A stretch of 64,000 nt of DNA from Cheiracanthium punctorium (GCA_038373885.1 JAWZYV010001839.1:806001-870000), one strand, 5' to 3'. Counted from the stretch's first letter, positions 22,158 to 34,720 are shown. The notes: generated by a model from the letters alone, not told the origin. Translations and numbers: made by a program.

Positions 22158-24204
22158 TTAGCTGCGTACCCGTTTTCCGCACGGTAGGGAAGGAAACTTT
22201 TTCTTACATGTATAGTTCGAACTGATTCCAGATATTTGGAATCTAAAAATAAGCAAAATGATTTGACTCTTCGCGTAAAGTTACTCATTACTTATTAGTA
22301 AAGTTAGTATAAGTACTGACCTGTGACCATTCTTAATATTATGACGCAAAAAACTATGTCGGTGTCATTCACGATCAGAAAAGAAAAGCGTGACGGTTTT
22401 CAGTGAAAATTCCTAATTTTCAAAATGTCTCATTTCTACATCATACTCTTTTTTAGATTTAAGTTATGCCATTAATACCTTAGATGCTACATGAAGTGGA
22501 GAACCGTTTTATTTTATAATTAAATAGTTGTGTACCCGCTCTTTGCAAGGCAAGAGAAGAACATTTTCCTAAAATGTGATCATAGCTACTTGTGACAAAA
22601 TAGAATCTCCATGAAAAAAGAAAGTTCTGTTACAGTCTTTTCTTTTGAAACAACCGTATGATATATTAACGTAGAATTACTTAATGTTTTGTTAGCTGTG
22701 ATGTAATACGTCTGTTAAAAAATGAATAGAAGACAAAGTTTCACAAAATATTTATTAATGCGGTATATTGTGGTTTGATCAATATTGCCTTATCGTATCT
22801 ACTTACTATTAATTATACTATCTTTTACTGATACCAATAAAATATACTGTCGTTTTGGAACCGTTAATGCTTAATTTAAAGAAACGGTTTAGATATTTGC
22901 CACGAATGTAGGCCTTTACTCTTTGGTGATTCTTTGCAATTTACGCATTAGCATAAACGATAATCATTTCAGTTTATGGTTGCCACTAAATCAGCTCTCC
23001 ATAATTTTTTACGCATAGTTCTTGTCCGATTGGTGTATTTAGCACCAGGGCCCTATTATCACACGGGCAAATCGGGACTTTGACCAGGGGCCTCCTGCTC
23101 GAAATGGACCCCAATTTCAAATGTTGTTCTTTTTTTACAAAAAAAAAAAAAATTATGAAAAATAAAACAAATTTCAAACATGGGGGGGGAGGTGTCCCAA
23201 AACTCATCCGGGGCCCCCTATTGGTCATAAACAGGCCCTGTTTAATACCTCAATATATTTCCTGCTATTCGAAAACGTGACCCGTTTAAAATCTCAATCG
23301 AAAATAATGCTGGATAATTCACTGGTGAAAAAACAGCATTCAATTATTTATCTGGCAACGTAAAGAAAAATATAGAATTATTTCATGCGTGGCGTATGTT
23401 TTGCTTGTGAGTCCGTTATTCTGATTGAGTTTCGAAATAGGTTTTAAGCATATGACATCAAAATCACGCACTTTTCACATGCGAAAACTCGGTTATTTTA
23501 AAGTAATTTTATTTTTATTTTCAACTGGCAATTTTTAATAATTGGTACTGTCTCTAAGACAACCAAAACGCAAGATATCATACCGAAAATTTTAAGCTGC
23601 TGCTATTGAAATGAAAATAATTCTTTACTTAAAAATTCGTAAAAACTCTCCTAATTTATATTTTCCTCTGGTTTTTCTTTTAAAAGAGGGCGAAATGTAT
23701 GCTCCGTCATTTGACAAAATATAAAAAAGTTATGATGGATAGAATTCAAGATGCAGCAATTTAAAAAAATATTTTACGAAAGTCAGCGTCAAATTTAATT
23801 TTATTTGAAAAATTCCCAAAAATCTGAAAATTATGTTACACAGTCCGAACAAACAATTTTTTAAAGAAAATTTTCTCCTCTATCCGATGATGTAAATTTC
23901 GTTTTCTTGCGAGTGTAATTACCGGCGTTATTACGTATTAAGCGAGAAAAATCGCTAAAAATCGGACAAAACATAAAATAAAACATTTTCGAATTCGAAT
24001 TCCGAAAAAATCGCTCCGAGGCGTGTTAGGATCTGTCCTAGTGAAGCCGTATGCAAAATTCGGTAGGTCTGTGCGACAAACCGTCTTGGCGCAATGCGAT
24101 CCAGAGACGAGCACAAAAACATTGGTGGTCACAAACCTACCTACCTACCTACATACATAGCTACATACAATGTTTACTCTCGGATTTTATTATATAAGAT
24201 AAGA
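22158..24204 (-). mobile_element. Non-autonomous Helitron, minus strand
   Basis: Read on the minus strand it begins TCTTATCTTATATAATAAAA and ends with a hairpin-like ACCGTGCGGAAAACGGGTAC, then GCAGCTAA followed by T. This fits the Helitron rule of 5' TC, a 3' subterminal hairpin and a CTRR end before T. It is collinear with the copies at 56492-58053 and 58054-60077. No Rep/helicase is encoded. It carries a hAT-like insertion at 23046-23240. Confidence 0.85.
23046..23240. mobile_element. hAT-type MITE inside the Helitron
   Basis: Ends CAGGGCCCTATTAT and, reversed, CAGGGCCTGTTTAT. It is flanked by TTTAGCAC and TTTAATAC (6 of 8 equal). The same insert lies at 59001-59188 in another Helitron copy and is absent from the third copy at 57165-57172. 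Confidence 0.8.
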
Positions 24205-24570
24205 CTTCTGAGTCGTTTGAAATGGCCTAATATCTCTATAATTCGCTTTAATGAATTTCTGCCCATAGAGCGTAACGTATTTAAAATCCTTTGGATGGCC
24301 CTGTACATAAACTGTCCAGTCGATTGGGACCAAAAGGGAGAGTTGTACAACTAGATGTTACAACAATCCTAAATACAAAGTTTAAACATTCTGCGACCAA
24401 TAGTTTCTGAGATATGCGAGTTACATACGCACGTACGTACAGACTTCAGGGAAAAACTTGCCAAAATGGACTTGCGGTAGGTCAAAATGGGTTGTACATG
24501 CATGCATGCTAGCGTACGAAGAGATGCATCACAAAAATTCTTAAAAGTACATTTAGAGGTAGTCAAAATC

Positions 24571-24612
<42 letters not shown>

Positions 24613-25869
24613 TCAAAATCTGGCTGCCGAAATTTTTCGCGATCACATTACTTCGTTACACTTCATACAAGGAAGTAAAAACTTGAACGACAACGAAAGT
24701 AGTCTTGGATGAAATTAGAAGTTATCCTGAATAATATGTATCAGATTCACTTAAAACGTAAATAATTTTCCAGCATCGTGATACACAAATGTACATTTTA
24801 GGTTTCGCAAATATTATTTGTTCGACTTTTCGTTTTCTGCCAAGCACATTGTGCGCATCTTTTCTCGGTCACAATTTCGATTATGTTGTGTCCAGGAAGT
24901 GGCGTAGATGCGCATTTCTGTTTCTGGGAAATTACGTTTTGTGCAATTGACGGTTGGTGATTGGTGTAATCTCAGATCAGGTTCCTAGCGATAATTCTTA
25001 GAAAATCCATGTTTATTTCATATTATTTCAAATATCTGCAGTATGATATTCTGGTGCTGTATGTTTATAAATGGTACATGTACTATTTAAAGATATGTCC
25101 AAAATGTCAAAAAATATTCATAAATAATACATAATTAAAGTAAATACTATATTGTAAAGCCATAATTAAAGTAAAGATGTTCAGAGCCCAATTGTGAGAA
25201 AACTATTGGGCCACACGGAACCCAATTTGCAGTAAACACTAATTAGACCATGGGGTTTTGATTTTTAAAAAAATTCGAATTTTCACTGCCAGGGCCAAAG
25301 TGGCGGTGTAATGACCATTTTCGGAGTAAAATAGGTGTAGAAAATACAGAAATATTTTATAAGCATTTTGAAAGTCCTACGGTAAAATTTTACTCAGGAC
25401 CGAATAATTAGTTGAACGTTTCCTGTTAAGTGGCCAGCCCGTTCACCTGATCTAACCCCCTGATCTGACTTTTGGTTATGGGGTTATATAAAAAGCTTAG
25501 TATACCAAGGAAATGAGGATAATTTAACAACTTTGAAGGACCGAATAACATTGCATGCCAAGCAAGTCTATGCAGATCTTCTGTATCCTGCAGTAAGGAA
25601 TGATGTTCAGACAGTGTCGTAGCCAAGGGGGGGGGGGTGTTAGAGGGGTCACAACCCCCCATGAGGAATTTTTTGCCATGCAAAATGTGATTCATCTCCC
25701 TTATCACACACACGAATACACGAATACATTGTTCCCCAAATATGATACTAGGTGCCTTGTACTGCTAACATGTTGTAAAATGATAATTTCTTTATATCAC
25801 AAATGGGTAAAATGTTTTGAAAAAAGAAATGGAAAAAAAAAAAAAAGAAAGAATGTGTTGTATACTAAA
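24205..25869. other. Non-coding intron; T38 tract and half of a GTAGCC-type MITE
   Basis: A run of about 38 T lies at 24574-24611. At 25603-25665, CAGTGTCGTAGCC followed by a G run looks like one end of a hAT MITE; no partner end was identified. No gene is supported. Confidence 0.45.
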
Positions 25870-26130
25870 CAGGGTGTTTCTAAAGGGTCTGTACAAAATT
25901 TTAAAGAGATAGTGCCCATCACAAGAATTAAGGATTGCACATTAAAGAAGGACCGCAAACGTCATTTAAACCTTTTAAGAGGCAGGTGTTTTTGGTTAAT
26001 TTTGAGCAAATGTGGGCGGGGCTGTTAAATGTGGAATTTTTAACAAGTAGACTGTATATACAAGATAAAAAAATATTCAAGATTTTAAAAAGTACTCAGT
26101 AGGCGGAGTTACAAGTAACTACACCTCCTA

Positions 26131-27635
26131 CCCAGACAGCATATAAGCTTAAATCAAGCTTGACATTTCTTTGAATTTGACATATTAATACAAGCTTGAC
26201 AGTTCAATTCATTTTAAGCTTGCAGCAAGCTTGGAGATTACAAAGAAATGAGTCAGCAAATATTTTCCCGGCGAATTTAAGTCATTTGAACTGACAAGCT
26301 TGAATACAACTTGATTACTGCTTGATTTGGAAAGCAACATAACAAATAATTTATTCAATCATAAATATGCTTGACCGTAGAATTAAAAAAAATGATTCTG
26401 TTTTTCCAAATATTGAAATTCTTCAAAATAAAATACAAATACACTACAAAATTGATTTCATAAGACAATTCTAAAATCCAGATTTGTTTTCGTGTGTATG
26501 AAAAAATAGATTTTGAACATTTTTAGATGGCTTACACTCTAAAAAATACCAGTTAATTTTACGATAAAAACTAATCTAAAACACAGCAGTATTCTATTGT
26601 ATGCCATTTAACGGTAAGGGCAGTAAAATTAAGTAGATAGCAAGTTACTACGAATGCGCATCCCAATATAACAGTAATAAATAAAGAAAACCGTTATTTT
26701 TCACTCATGACCTTCTAATGAATATTCTAGACGTACTATATTCTTGCTGTCTTGACCAGAGCATAAGTTAATTTCTCAATTTGTTGCAATCTAAGCGTAC
26801 GACTCACATATATTGCTGTTGAAATTATAGAAACGGAATTTTGAGAATAGCGTGCTAAGTGAAAAAATCTCACGAACTATTTTTTGGAAATTTTCCGCTT
26901 ATGGAAATCTCCCATCTTTCTGAATCTACCCCAGTAGCACAGCAATTTTGGCCAATATCGAGTCGATATTGGCCAGCCTCGTTAGACGTCGGCGAAAATC
27001 AGTCGTTTGTCTTGATTTTGGCCAATATTGCCCAACATGAGTGTTGCTATATTGAAAGTTTTAAAATGTGTGCTGCTTTTAAGTTTATATTATGCTTATT
27101 TCCCTATTAGTAGAGTCTGTAAACCACATATAACATTATTTTAAGTTTGATTCATCCCATGGAAAAATAAAAGATGTAGATCGGCATTGGGCAATACTGA
27201 TCAATCTCGCCAAAAAACGGCGTGACAACCATAACAGTCACTTCAAACTTTTAGTCAATTCACCTCTAGTCAGATTTGCATGGTCGTTGGGACACTTGCT
27301 TCCCACACCTTATGTCCCGAGATCGATCCCGGACACTAGACGGATGCAGATACAAAATAACTTGAGGTTTCAGCGTAGAGGGAAAACTAAAATATATGGG
27401 GCGAGTTCGGCGCCCCATGTATTTAAGAAAATTAGAAAAAAATTTTAGAATGTACTAAATTTGAATCAAGCTTGCTATGTCAAGCTTAATGCAAGTTGGG
27501 CAAGTGTAAACTTGAAGACTTGATGTTGATTTGCATTAAGCTTGCACGCATGAAATATCAAGCTTAATGCAAGTTTATTGACTTGATAAATCCAGCTTAC
27601 TGTAAGTTTGATGCCAATTTGCTGTGGTGTCTGGG
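26131..27635. mobile_element. Nested TA-flanked element with AAGCTTG repeats
   Basis: The ends CCCAGACAGCA and, reversed, CCCAGACACCACAGCA are preceded and followed by TA (26129-26130 and 27636-27637). Both terminal 150-200 bp are full of AAGCTTG/CAAGCTT words in both orientations, giving many local hairpins. The interior carries a CCCAGTAGCACAGC hairpin-like block near 26931 and a tRNA-like block at 27278-27345. Confidence 0.65.
27278..27345 (+). mobile_element. tRNA-like SINE fragment
   Basis: TGGTCGTTGGG (A-box-like) and GAGATCGATCCCGG (B-box-like) sit about 38 bases apart, as in a tRNA gene, but the flanks do not close an acceptor stem. Confidence 0.45.
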
Positions 27636-27946
27636 TATATTCCAGCATTTTACTACTTCATGCGCTTTATACTTAATAATACAATCAGTGCAGTAAATAC
27701 TGCATCGACCAGAACAGCATTATTACACTTATATTCATTTCATGTAATAATTAACACATAAAATATCTTTGTTAAAAATTCAATATTTAAAAGCCACTCC
27801 CATATTTGTTAAAAAGTAACCAAATGTACCTGGCTCTTAAAGGGTAAAAATTACTTTATCGACCATGGTTTCCTCTGGAATTCTCAATCTTTGTGATGCG
27901 CACTATCTCTCCTAAAATTTTTTAGCAACCCTTCTGACAAACCCTG

Positions 27947-29152
27947 AATGTAATCAAATTTACAATAAAAAATAAGATTCCGATAAATAATAAAAATATT
28001 CCAGTATGCAATTTAAATACAATACAACGTCGAAAATCCGGAATCGCATAATTTAAATTTAAAAAGTAAACAGCGAATTTTCAAAACTTAAATACAAAAA
28101 TTTATTTTTAATAGTTTGTTTAGAGCAATGTTTGATCATCACATGTGTACCTAATATACCCATTTTCTTGCTCGCTGAGTTGTATTTTTCTTCTAGTACA
28201 CCTAATTTCATTTAATGCATTTCTATCACTTACGAAAAGTGAAGTTTAGAAACTATTTTCATAATTTAAAAACCTTTTTTATGAAATTGGTTCATTTCTA
28301 TTACTGTTCTTGTACAGAGAAACAGCTTTTCATTTTTGTTATTACGTTAAGTTTAACACATTGAACGACAATTCTGTATTCGTTAACATTCAGATAAAAA
28401 TCTAAAAACTATAGAAAACAAAACTTTCTTTTTAATTTATTCAAGAAAATTAAGTGCCTCTGTTTTAAACATATACACACTTTTTTATTATTATTAACTG
28501 TTTCTGTCTTCAAACTTGGTGTGAGCCTGAAGAAAAAAGAAACCTTGTGCCTTTTAACTCATGCAAATTCAATGCAAAGTTATTAAGTTAATTTGAATTA
28601 TAGCTTCAAATTTTTCTGAAATTCAATTAAACATCGAAATATTACAGTTATTCATTTATCGCGCTTAACGATATTTTCCATGAATTGATAAAATTTTAAA
28701 CTTTCTTTCTGTTACATTAGTACTTCAGGTTTCATTTCTAAAGAATAACAAAATATTTTCTGCATTAATGATTTTTGCCCGTCTGTTCTGTAAATACAAA
28801 TAAAACTTGATCACATTTAAGCAGAAAAACATTCTTTTAAGGTGTACATAAGAGAAATTTATGAAATTTAAAGTTTATTTCTTAACTGCATTCCTAAAGC
28901 TGTTTTATATTTTAAAAACTATTTCATTGGCGAAACAAAATAAAAAAAAGTGCTTTATGCTTAATTGGAAAGAAGAGTTTCCTAATTTTTCTTTGTGAAC
29001 TTTTAAAAATTCCAGACATGATAAAAAATGACCATATTAAATGCTATAGGTTTTCAATCAACTTTAAAGCAAAAATATTTAAAATGTAGAGAACATTTTG
29101 CTTGTGCTGCTTAACTGTGAAAACATAATTACTTTAGTTGAAATTTATTGCC
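27947..29152. other. AT-rich intron, nothing recognised
   Basis: No open frame over 60 codons and no paired repeat ends were noticed. Confidence 0.5.
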
Positions 29153-30375
29153 TAGAGATGTGAAAGATTGTTAAAAAGCTGGATCTGTAGATACGAATAT
29201 AGAAACGGATAATTTGTTTATCTCCGCGGATAGGGTTCCTTTGGAGGACATTGGATCCTTTGTTTGTTATATCCACGGATATGGATATGAAACGTTTAAT
29301 TTGTTTATCATATCCGCGGATACGGATACGGATTTTTTTTAACTTGAAAATTATTTTGAAGAATACGTGATCTTAAAGCAATATTTTCATGCACAATGTG
29401 TGAAATATTGTGCCAAAATGCTAATTCTCAGATCCTCTGTAATACATATATATATATATATATATATACATATATATATTCAACTGGTTAAAATCCCATT
29501 TTAAAAAATTAACAGGATTTATTGTGTAGTAAATTATGCAATCGCTAATAACAAACCAAGCAGATTTTCAAATCTACAGAACCTCTCGTTATATTTTATT
29601 AAGCGAATAGTTTGAAAAAATCATGTGATTTTGCTACATAAATAAGACTGTTAATTTGAAAATTTTTTAGGATATCTCTCCATAAACTGTACTACACATT
29701 GTAATGAACTACGGCAGTTAAGATAGAATTTTTCTTATCGAAATGTGATTGTGTTCTTGTATACCGTAGCGGCTTAACTAGGCGGACGCTAAGCTCTCCC
29801 TGGGAAGATTTTAGCTCCCTTTTAGAAAATTAGACTTTCTATTGCAAGAATAAATGATTAAATCAGTTTAGTGGGGTTGGAGGTGGAAAAAGCTCACCAC
29901 ATAGCAATCAAAATGCTTACTAAGTTACGCATATAGTAAATACATGCGAATATCATTAAATTACTAAAATTAATTCAAACGAGTGATTTTTGTGCTAAAC
30001 AACAAGATTCCCTTAAAATCAATAAACAATAATCGTTAATTTTTAAATAAAAACATTTTTATTTGATTAAGAAATTATAACAGAATAATTTTATTTCTTT
30101 TGCATTTCTCTCACTTATCCTGAAATGCCATGATTGGCGTAAATTGGCATGTAACATTGAGGGGGAAAATGTTTCCTATAGTAAAAAAATACTGTTCAAA
30201 TAGGTCATATTTGAGTTTTCCTGAGTAATAGAGAGGGCAATTTCGCCCTTTTGCCCATAGTAATTTACGCTTATGAATACCATTTAAAGATCCGTTAAAG
30301 ATCTGCAGAAAAGAAGTAGATCCGGATAAAAATAGTTTTTCACTCAGACGGATACGGATATCTGGCACAACTTTA
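29153..30375. mobile_element. Degenerate hAT-like element with ATCCG subterminal motifs
   Basis: The ends TAGAGATGTGAAAGAT and, reversed, TAAAGTTGTGCCAGAT are similar. Inside each end are repeated GGATATCCG/ATCCGCGGATA words. A matching 8-bp duplication was not found and no transposase motif is seen. A (TA)n tract lies at about 29443-29480. Confidence 0.5.
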
Positions 30376-30663
30376 CTTAATACATACAATGCAATAAGGA
30401 AATCTACGTCCTGAAAATTAAAAATTAAGAATCTAATGTGTACCGTACACTAAACAACTTCTTTGTACTCTCTTTAATTTATATCCATTTTTAACATAAA
30501 TCCGTGTGAGTGTTTCGTTTGTTCCTGCTAGAGATTTATAAATTTTACACATAACTATTTTCGGCAATGTGTGCCCTTTTATAAACTTCACTAACTTATA
30601 TGAACTTTACTTCATTTAAAATAGATGAACGACTTCAAAATGTAATTTAAACAATGCCTGCTG

Positions 30664-30900
30664 TGGTATCATGTGCATTAAAGGGCGTTGGTGCACGAAA
30701 AATCTGTTCGTGGCTGCAATGTCCTCAATGCTGAAACGATACCTTTTCGGTTGCTAATCCAGGTGCTAGGTATGTCGTGTGGAATTGGTTCAGAATAATG
30801 AGCCCACTCGTAGGTGGGCAGGGCTGGACTGCCTACTAGACGCCCCCATAATGAAATGACCAACATCTATGGTCCTCGTAGTAATCAAGCCTATAGCTGT
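30664..30900. repeat. Dispersed repeat, copy 2 (also at 5150-5425)
   Basis: Shares CAGGTGCTAGG, GGAATTGGTTCA, CATAATGAAATGACCA and CATCTATGG with 5150-5425 in the same order and orientation. Confidence 0.6.
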
Positions 30901-31553
30901 CAGCTGACCTGACTTAGGGATGGTTGCGGCAGTGCCTTAGCGAGCAGAACTGGCACCTGGGATAAGATACCTCTTTCGCGCCCTTCCTTCCTATTTTTTG
31001 TTAAATTTTTCTTGTCTTAGGGAAGATTTGGCGCCCTTCAAGCGGATCCCTGGGCAAGATAAACTCCCTTACTCCCCCCCCCTTTTACTACGCCACTTTG
31101 TTGCGGTGCGAGAAGACGTTCTTGTCTCTCAAAATCCCAATATAGAAATGAAAAATTACCACATCTTAGTTTCCCATAGCAAGTGCAAATCTCTGTCTCG
31201 CCAAGTCCATTATAATGGATAACTATCCATCCTTGTTTCAATCTCACTCTGTGATACGATTGGCCCTCTTCTCTGATGCAGCTTCATCTTAGCGATGTCA
31301 GCCGAAGGTCGCTTTCGCGAACAAAAATTGCATCCGTCCAAGGCATCCGTCCAATACCGGCGTCGCAAGTCAGCTGTATCTACCTAAACGATGACGGGCG
31401 CAAAAGTAGTTTGTGAGACATGTTATGCTTCGCTAGGCCAACACATGGCTTATGATGCACTTTCCAATAAAAGAAAGCAAGAAAGACAAATCGACGCACC
31501 CTTGGTTTATGATCCACTTTGACAGAATTAAAAAGTAAACAAAGAACACACAA
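30901..31553. other. Non-coding intron, nothing recognised
   Basis: A C-run block near 31072-31083 followed by ACTACGCCACTTTG looks like one MITE end. No gene is supported. Confidence 0.4.
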
Positions 31554-31662
31554 CCCTAGTAGCACAAATAGTTCAAAAAACGTTCAAATTACGTTGAAAA
31601 CACGTTTTTCGACGTTAAAAAACATGTTTTAAACGTCTTTTGGACTAATTGTGCTACTAGGG
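31554..31662. mobile_element. 109-bp hairpin micro-element (CCCTAGTAGCACAA ends)
   Basis: Begins CCCTAGTAGCACAAATAGTT and ends with the complement of CCCTAGTAGCACAATTAGTC. The centre is a set of AACGT-type words. AA lies on both sides, which fits a 2-bp duplication like that of the 78-bp element at 13114. Confidence 0.75.
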
Positions 31663-32914
31663 AAGTGCGTAATTAATATGAAGGTTTTTTTTTCCATTCT
31701 TTTATAAATCTATCTACCATACCATAGGCGTAACTTACTAAGGGAAAGAGCAGGCAGTTGCCCCCCCCCATAAAAATCAAGAAAATTCAGATATCACGTA
31801 TTAGAAAATACCTTTACAATAGGAAAAAATGTTGCCCCCCCTCCCGATATTAAATGCCAATTTACTGTAATGCACCATGCTTACTACTAGTGGACCAGCT
31901 GACGGTCGATTATGAGCAACAAGCAAACTTCTGATATGCAAATCAGATTTACTGAATTGACCGTAATCAAAGTAACACTATTCGATGTCAGAAAACTTTT
32001 CTATCCGATTAATTCATTTCCTAACCTTCACCAGACAACCATTTTTATCACATTCTTAAGTTTTTGTACAGGTCTTTAGTGATGGAATAAATTTAGATAT
32101 TTATTTTAGGAATAATTGATACCATTTCCTTAAAAGTTTGTATCAAAAATAAAGATGCACACGTGCATTTCTCATTCTTGAGTATTTGGAAGTAAAATAC
32201 TTGGAAGTTTGAAATCCGTGAAATCATAACTAACTTTTTTGCTAATTAAAGAATTTGTCATTCGTGAAGCCAATGTATGATATTTGCTTTGAAGTTGAAT
32301 TATTTTTCTGAGTGGGTGGATATAAAAAATGTTTGCATTCGATTAAACCTTGGGCAGATTTACGAGTGGGTATTCAAGGCACGTGATTCAGCTCCCTCTC
32401 TCTTTCACTGTATTTTTCAATGTATTAAGTACCCCTTAACAACTTTTGTTTATAATTATTCTTGTTATTAATTTTGTCCTTACAAACTTTTTTGTCGATT
32501 TCTATACATTCATATATTTTCAATTATTGAATTTTGTTCAAAGATATATAGCATCTACTTCACTGAAGAAAAAATACATTAAGAAAAATATCAAATTTAA
32601 TTTTCCAAATGTCCGGGATGTTTCTTTCTTCCGTTTTCTTTAAGTATCATAGTTTTTTATTCATTGTGAACATCATTGTTTATATATTTTTGATTTATCA
32701 ACTTCAAAAATATTTTGAAAAATTATTTTAAGAATCAAAAACGAGTATTATACCTGAATCATCTCTCTTAAGAAAGGTGTTTGAAGCACCTTTATCAGCA
32801 TTACTGAAAAGATTTCTCGTGTAAAAATTTTTACTTTATTTAGCGTTTTAAGTCTGAAATTATGCGTAAATTTAAAAAATGCTCATTCCATTATTTCTTC
32901 CTCTTTTTATGCAG
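31663..32914. other. AT-rich intron before the stem exon
   Basis: C-run blocks at 31759 and 31839 resemble fragments of the G/C-run MITEs. The last 25 bases (TTATTTCTTCCTCTTTTTAT then GCAG) form a good polypyrimidine tract and acceptor for the exon at 32915. Confidence 0.5.
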
Positions 32915-33057
32915 ATTTTTCCATACCCAGCTCTACAATCAGTAGCATCACAGATGGAGTTTTGCAGATTGTGCCAACAGAGGGAGCTTTCGGCTCCCAC
33001 CAGCTTCTCGGAATGCTTTCTCCTTCAAAACTGGTGCCAGCAAACGCATCCGATTCC
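32915..33057 (+). CDS. Receptor tyrosine kinase, Ser/Thr-rich stem exon (predicted)
   Basis: Found from splice sites and phase, not from homology. A strong acceptor (TTCTTCCTCTTTTTATGCAG) precedes it and a consensus donor (TCC/GTAAGTAG) follows. The 143 bp take two bases to finish a codon and then give 47 open codons ending in phase 0. This is exactly the phase needed to link the EGF exon (ends in phase 1) to the transmembrane exon (starts in phase 0). The peptide begins FSIPSSTISSITDG, is rich in Ser, Thr and Pro, and ends LVPANASDS with an N-glycosylation sequon, as expected of an extracellular stem. The opposite strand is also open here (32907-33173), but has no splice or family support. 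An alternative is a chance phase match. Confidence 0.68.
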
Positions 33058-33236
33058 GTAAGTAGTCTAAAGTTACTCTTCTGTGCGGCTTCGCACGACA
33101 TTCCGATTTGGCGTCTGTTAGAAGAATAACCACTGTTTTGTTTTTTTGCAAATTTACATTCACGCCGTTTCACTGGTCATTTGAAAATAATATATAGGAT
33201 GTCCTCAAAACACTGACCTAGTCTTTTATCCCCTAA

Positions 33237-33587
33237 CCCTTTAACGCGCAGTGTTCCCGCTCTGGGAACACCAAACTCTGACATTTTGACTGTAGCCATT
33301 CACGAAGAATAGATTTGATTTCTATAAAAATAGTTTCGGGTGACATAGCTCCAAGAGAATACTTTACTTTTTAGCACGTCATTTCCCGTAAAAAAAATGG
33401 TCACGATTATTTTTAACAGCACTGACATCTGCTGAAAAATGGAAGAATGTGAGAACAGCTGGATAGATTGTCCAATGCTGAAAAAAGGGCAGCCGTCGAT
33501 CGTCCGCCATCTTGCTGGTAGTTAAGTCGAGTGATGGCAACGGCTGTCCTTTTTTTCAGCATTGGGAAAGGGTTGCGCCTCAAAGGG
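33237..33587. mobile_element. piggyBac-type MITE, family P1 copy 1
   Basis: Ends CCCTTTAACGCGCA and, reversed, CCCTTTGAGGCGCA match at 12 of 14 bases. The flanks are CTAA (33233-33236) and TTAA (33588-33591). The interior has TCTGGGAACACC and a CAAGATGGCGGACGATCG block in inverted orientation, shared with the four copies at 51-56 kb. Confidence 0.82.
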
Positions 33588-33591
33588 TTAA

Positions 33592-34360
33592 ATATTGATT
33601 ATAGAAATCATTTTTCATGACGCATAGAGCCTCATTTTCCCCTCTTTTTGTGCTCAACACTACCGAGAATGTTGTTGAAATTTGTTGACCACATAAAGCC
33701 TCGTAAAACTATCGACATGCTTGTATGTAGTATTTTCACGTTGAGACACGCTTGAACAAGACAAGAATTGTTCATACAAGCATGCAGGGAGGAAAGATTG
33801 CTTATTTTAATGAATATTAGAAGTTTACCAACACCATTACCATAATCAAAAGTTAAATCAGATCTTTTTTTAGAGTTTTTTTCTTCTTTTTCGTTTGAAA
33901 ATATTTTTTTTAGAATAGAGTCCAGCGCCTGTTTGACTTGGCGATGTCGTGCGCTGTACGACCTTGCAAGTATGAACTGCGCGGACCTGAATGTCACGTC
34001 ATAAGCTAACCACATTCCAAGCTGAATTAGATTATTCAGTCGAGAGAAATTATCTTAATGCATACTGCCATTGTTGCCAGGTCATACATATAAAAGACAA
34101 GTACATACAATTCTTCGTTCTGAAGCTTCTTAAAATTTATGGGACATTTCTTTCATCTAAATCAACTAATTTTTATCTGATCAACTGAAAAATTATGCGT
34201 TAACACGTTTAGCAAAATGCTTAAAATTTAATTGCCTGTGTAGAATTTCATAGAGTTTCTCAAACTGTTTTCTGTAAATCTTCGCACAAAATCCTGTGTG
34301 CCTTATTTAAATCGGTATTCAATGTTTCGTGCAAATCCACGGTGTTTCAGAATGCACTCT
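33592..34360. other. Non-coding intron; long minus frame without motif
   Basis: A 127-codon minus-strand frame (33632-34015) shows no recognised domain or splice context and is not called as a gene. Confidence 0.4.
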
Positions 34361-34482
34361 ATAAATTCCAGGGCTAGAAAAATCTTAAAATTTTTACATG
34401 CCCGATTAAGATTTGTACATTCCCAAATACTTTAACTGTATAATTAAAAAACAGCAACATATACTAAAATTACATTTTGATA

Positions 34483-34712
34483 TTACTCACATAGCACTAA
34501 AAAAATTACTTTTAGTTGCAGGCAAGTGCATGCCCTATCACATCTTGATCCTTTTGTACTAAATAGCCAAGGTTCAATCACTGCTGACGGAAGTTTTTGA
34601 TTTAAGAGATCATCAATTCTTATTCGCATTAAATGATTCATCGTTTTAGATGACACACTGTATTGGAATTGATATTTTATGCCCTTCATTGCACTGAATA
34701 CTCTCTCACATG
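34483..34712 (-). pseudogene. hAT transposase C-terminal fragment
   Basis: The minus-strand translation reads CASCERVFSAMKGIKYQF and then MNHLMRIRIDDLLNQKL. A CERxFSxMxxIK stretch followed by a helix-rich LMRIR segment is the conserved C-terminal dimerisation region of hAT transposases. The upstream part is displaced by the insertion at 34721-35373; sequence past it (35374-35460) still reads in frame into the CASCERVF codons once the insert and one duplicated 8-mer are discounted. The catalytic N-terminal and central parts are missing or unrecognisable, so this is a deletion derivative. Confidence 0.85.
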
Positions 34713-34720
34713 ATGCACAA

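Larger units (their letters stand above)
25870..27946. mobile_element. Long-TIR DNA element, 2.1 kb, no transposase
   Basis: The left 180-200 bases starting CAGGGTGTTTCTAAAGGG are an inverted, diverged copy of the right end (reversed: CAGGGTTTGTCAGAAGGG). Shared blocks include GAGATAGTG, CATCACAA, CCTTTAAGAG and GAATTTTTAACAA. No target duplication was recognised. The interior is occupied by the second element at 26131-27635. Confidence 0.78.

Noticed and set aside
24574..24611. Long T tract as a possible poly(A) tail of a minus-strand retrogene
   Set aside because: No coding remnant or target duplication was seen next to it; a simple repeat is the simpler reading.
32907..33173. Open minus-strand frames of 88 and 71 codons over the stem exon
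   Set aside because: They are the shadow of a plus-strand exon that has good splice sites and the right phases; they show no motif of their own.
33632..34015. 127-codon minus-strand open frame
   Set aside because: No domain, no splice context and AT-biased composition; treated as a chance frame.
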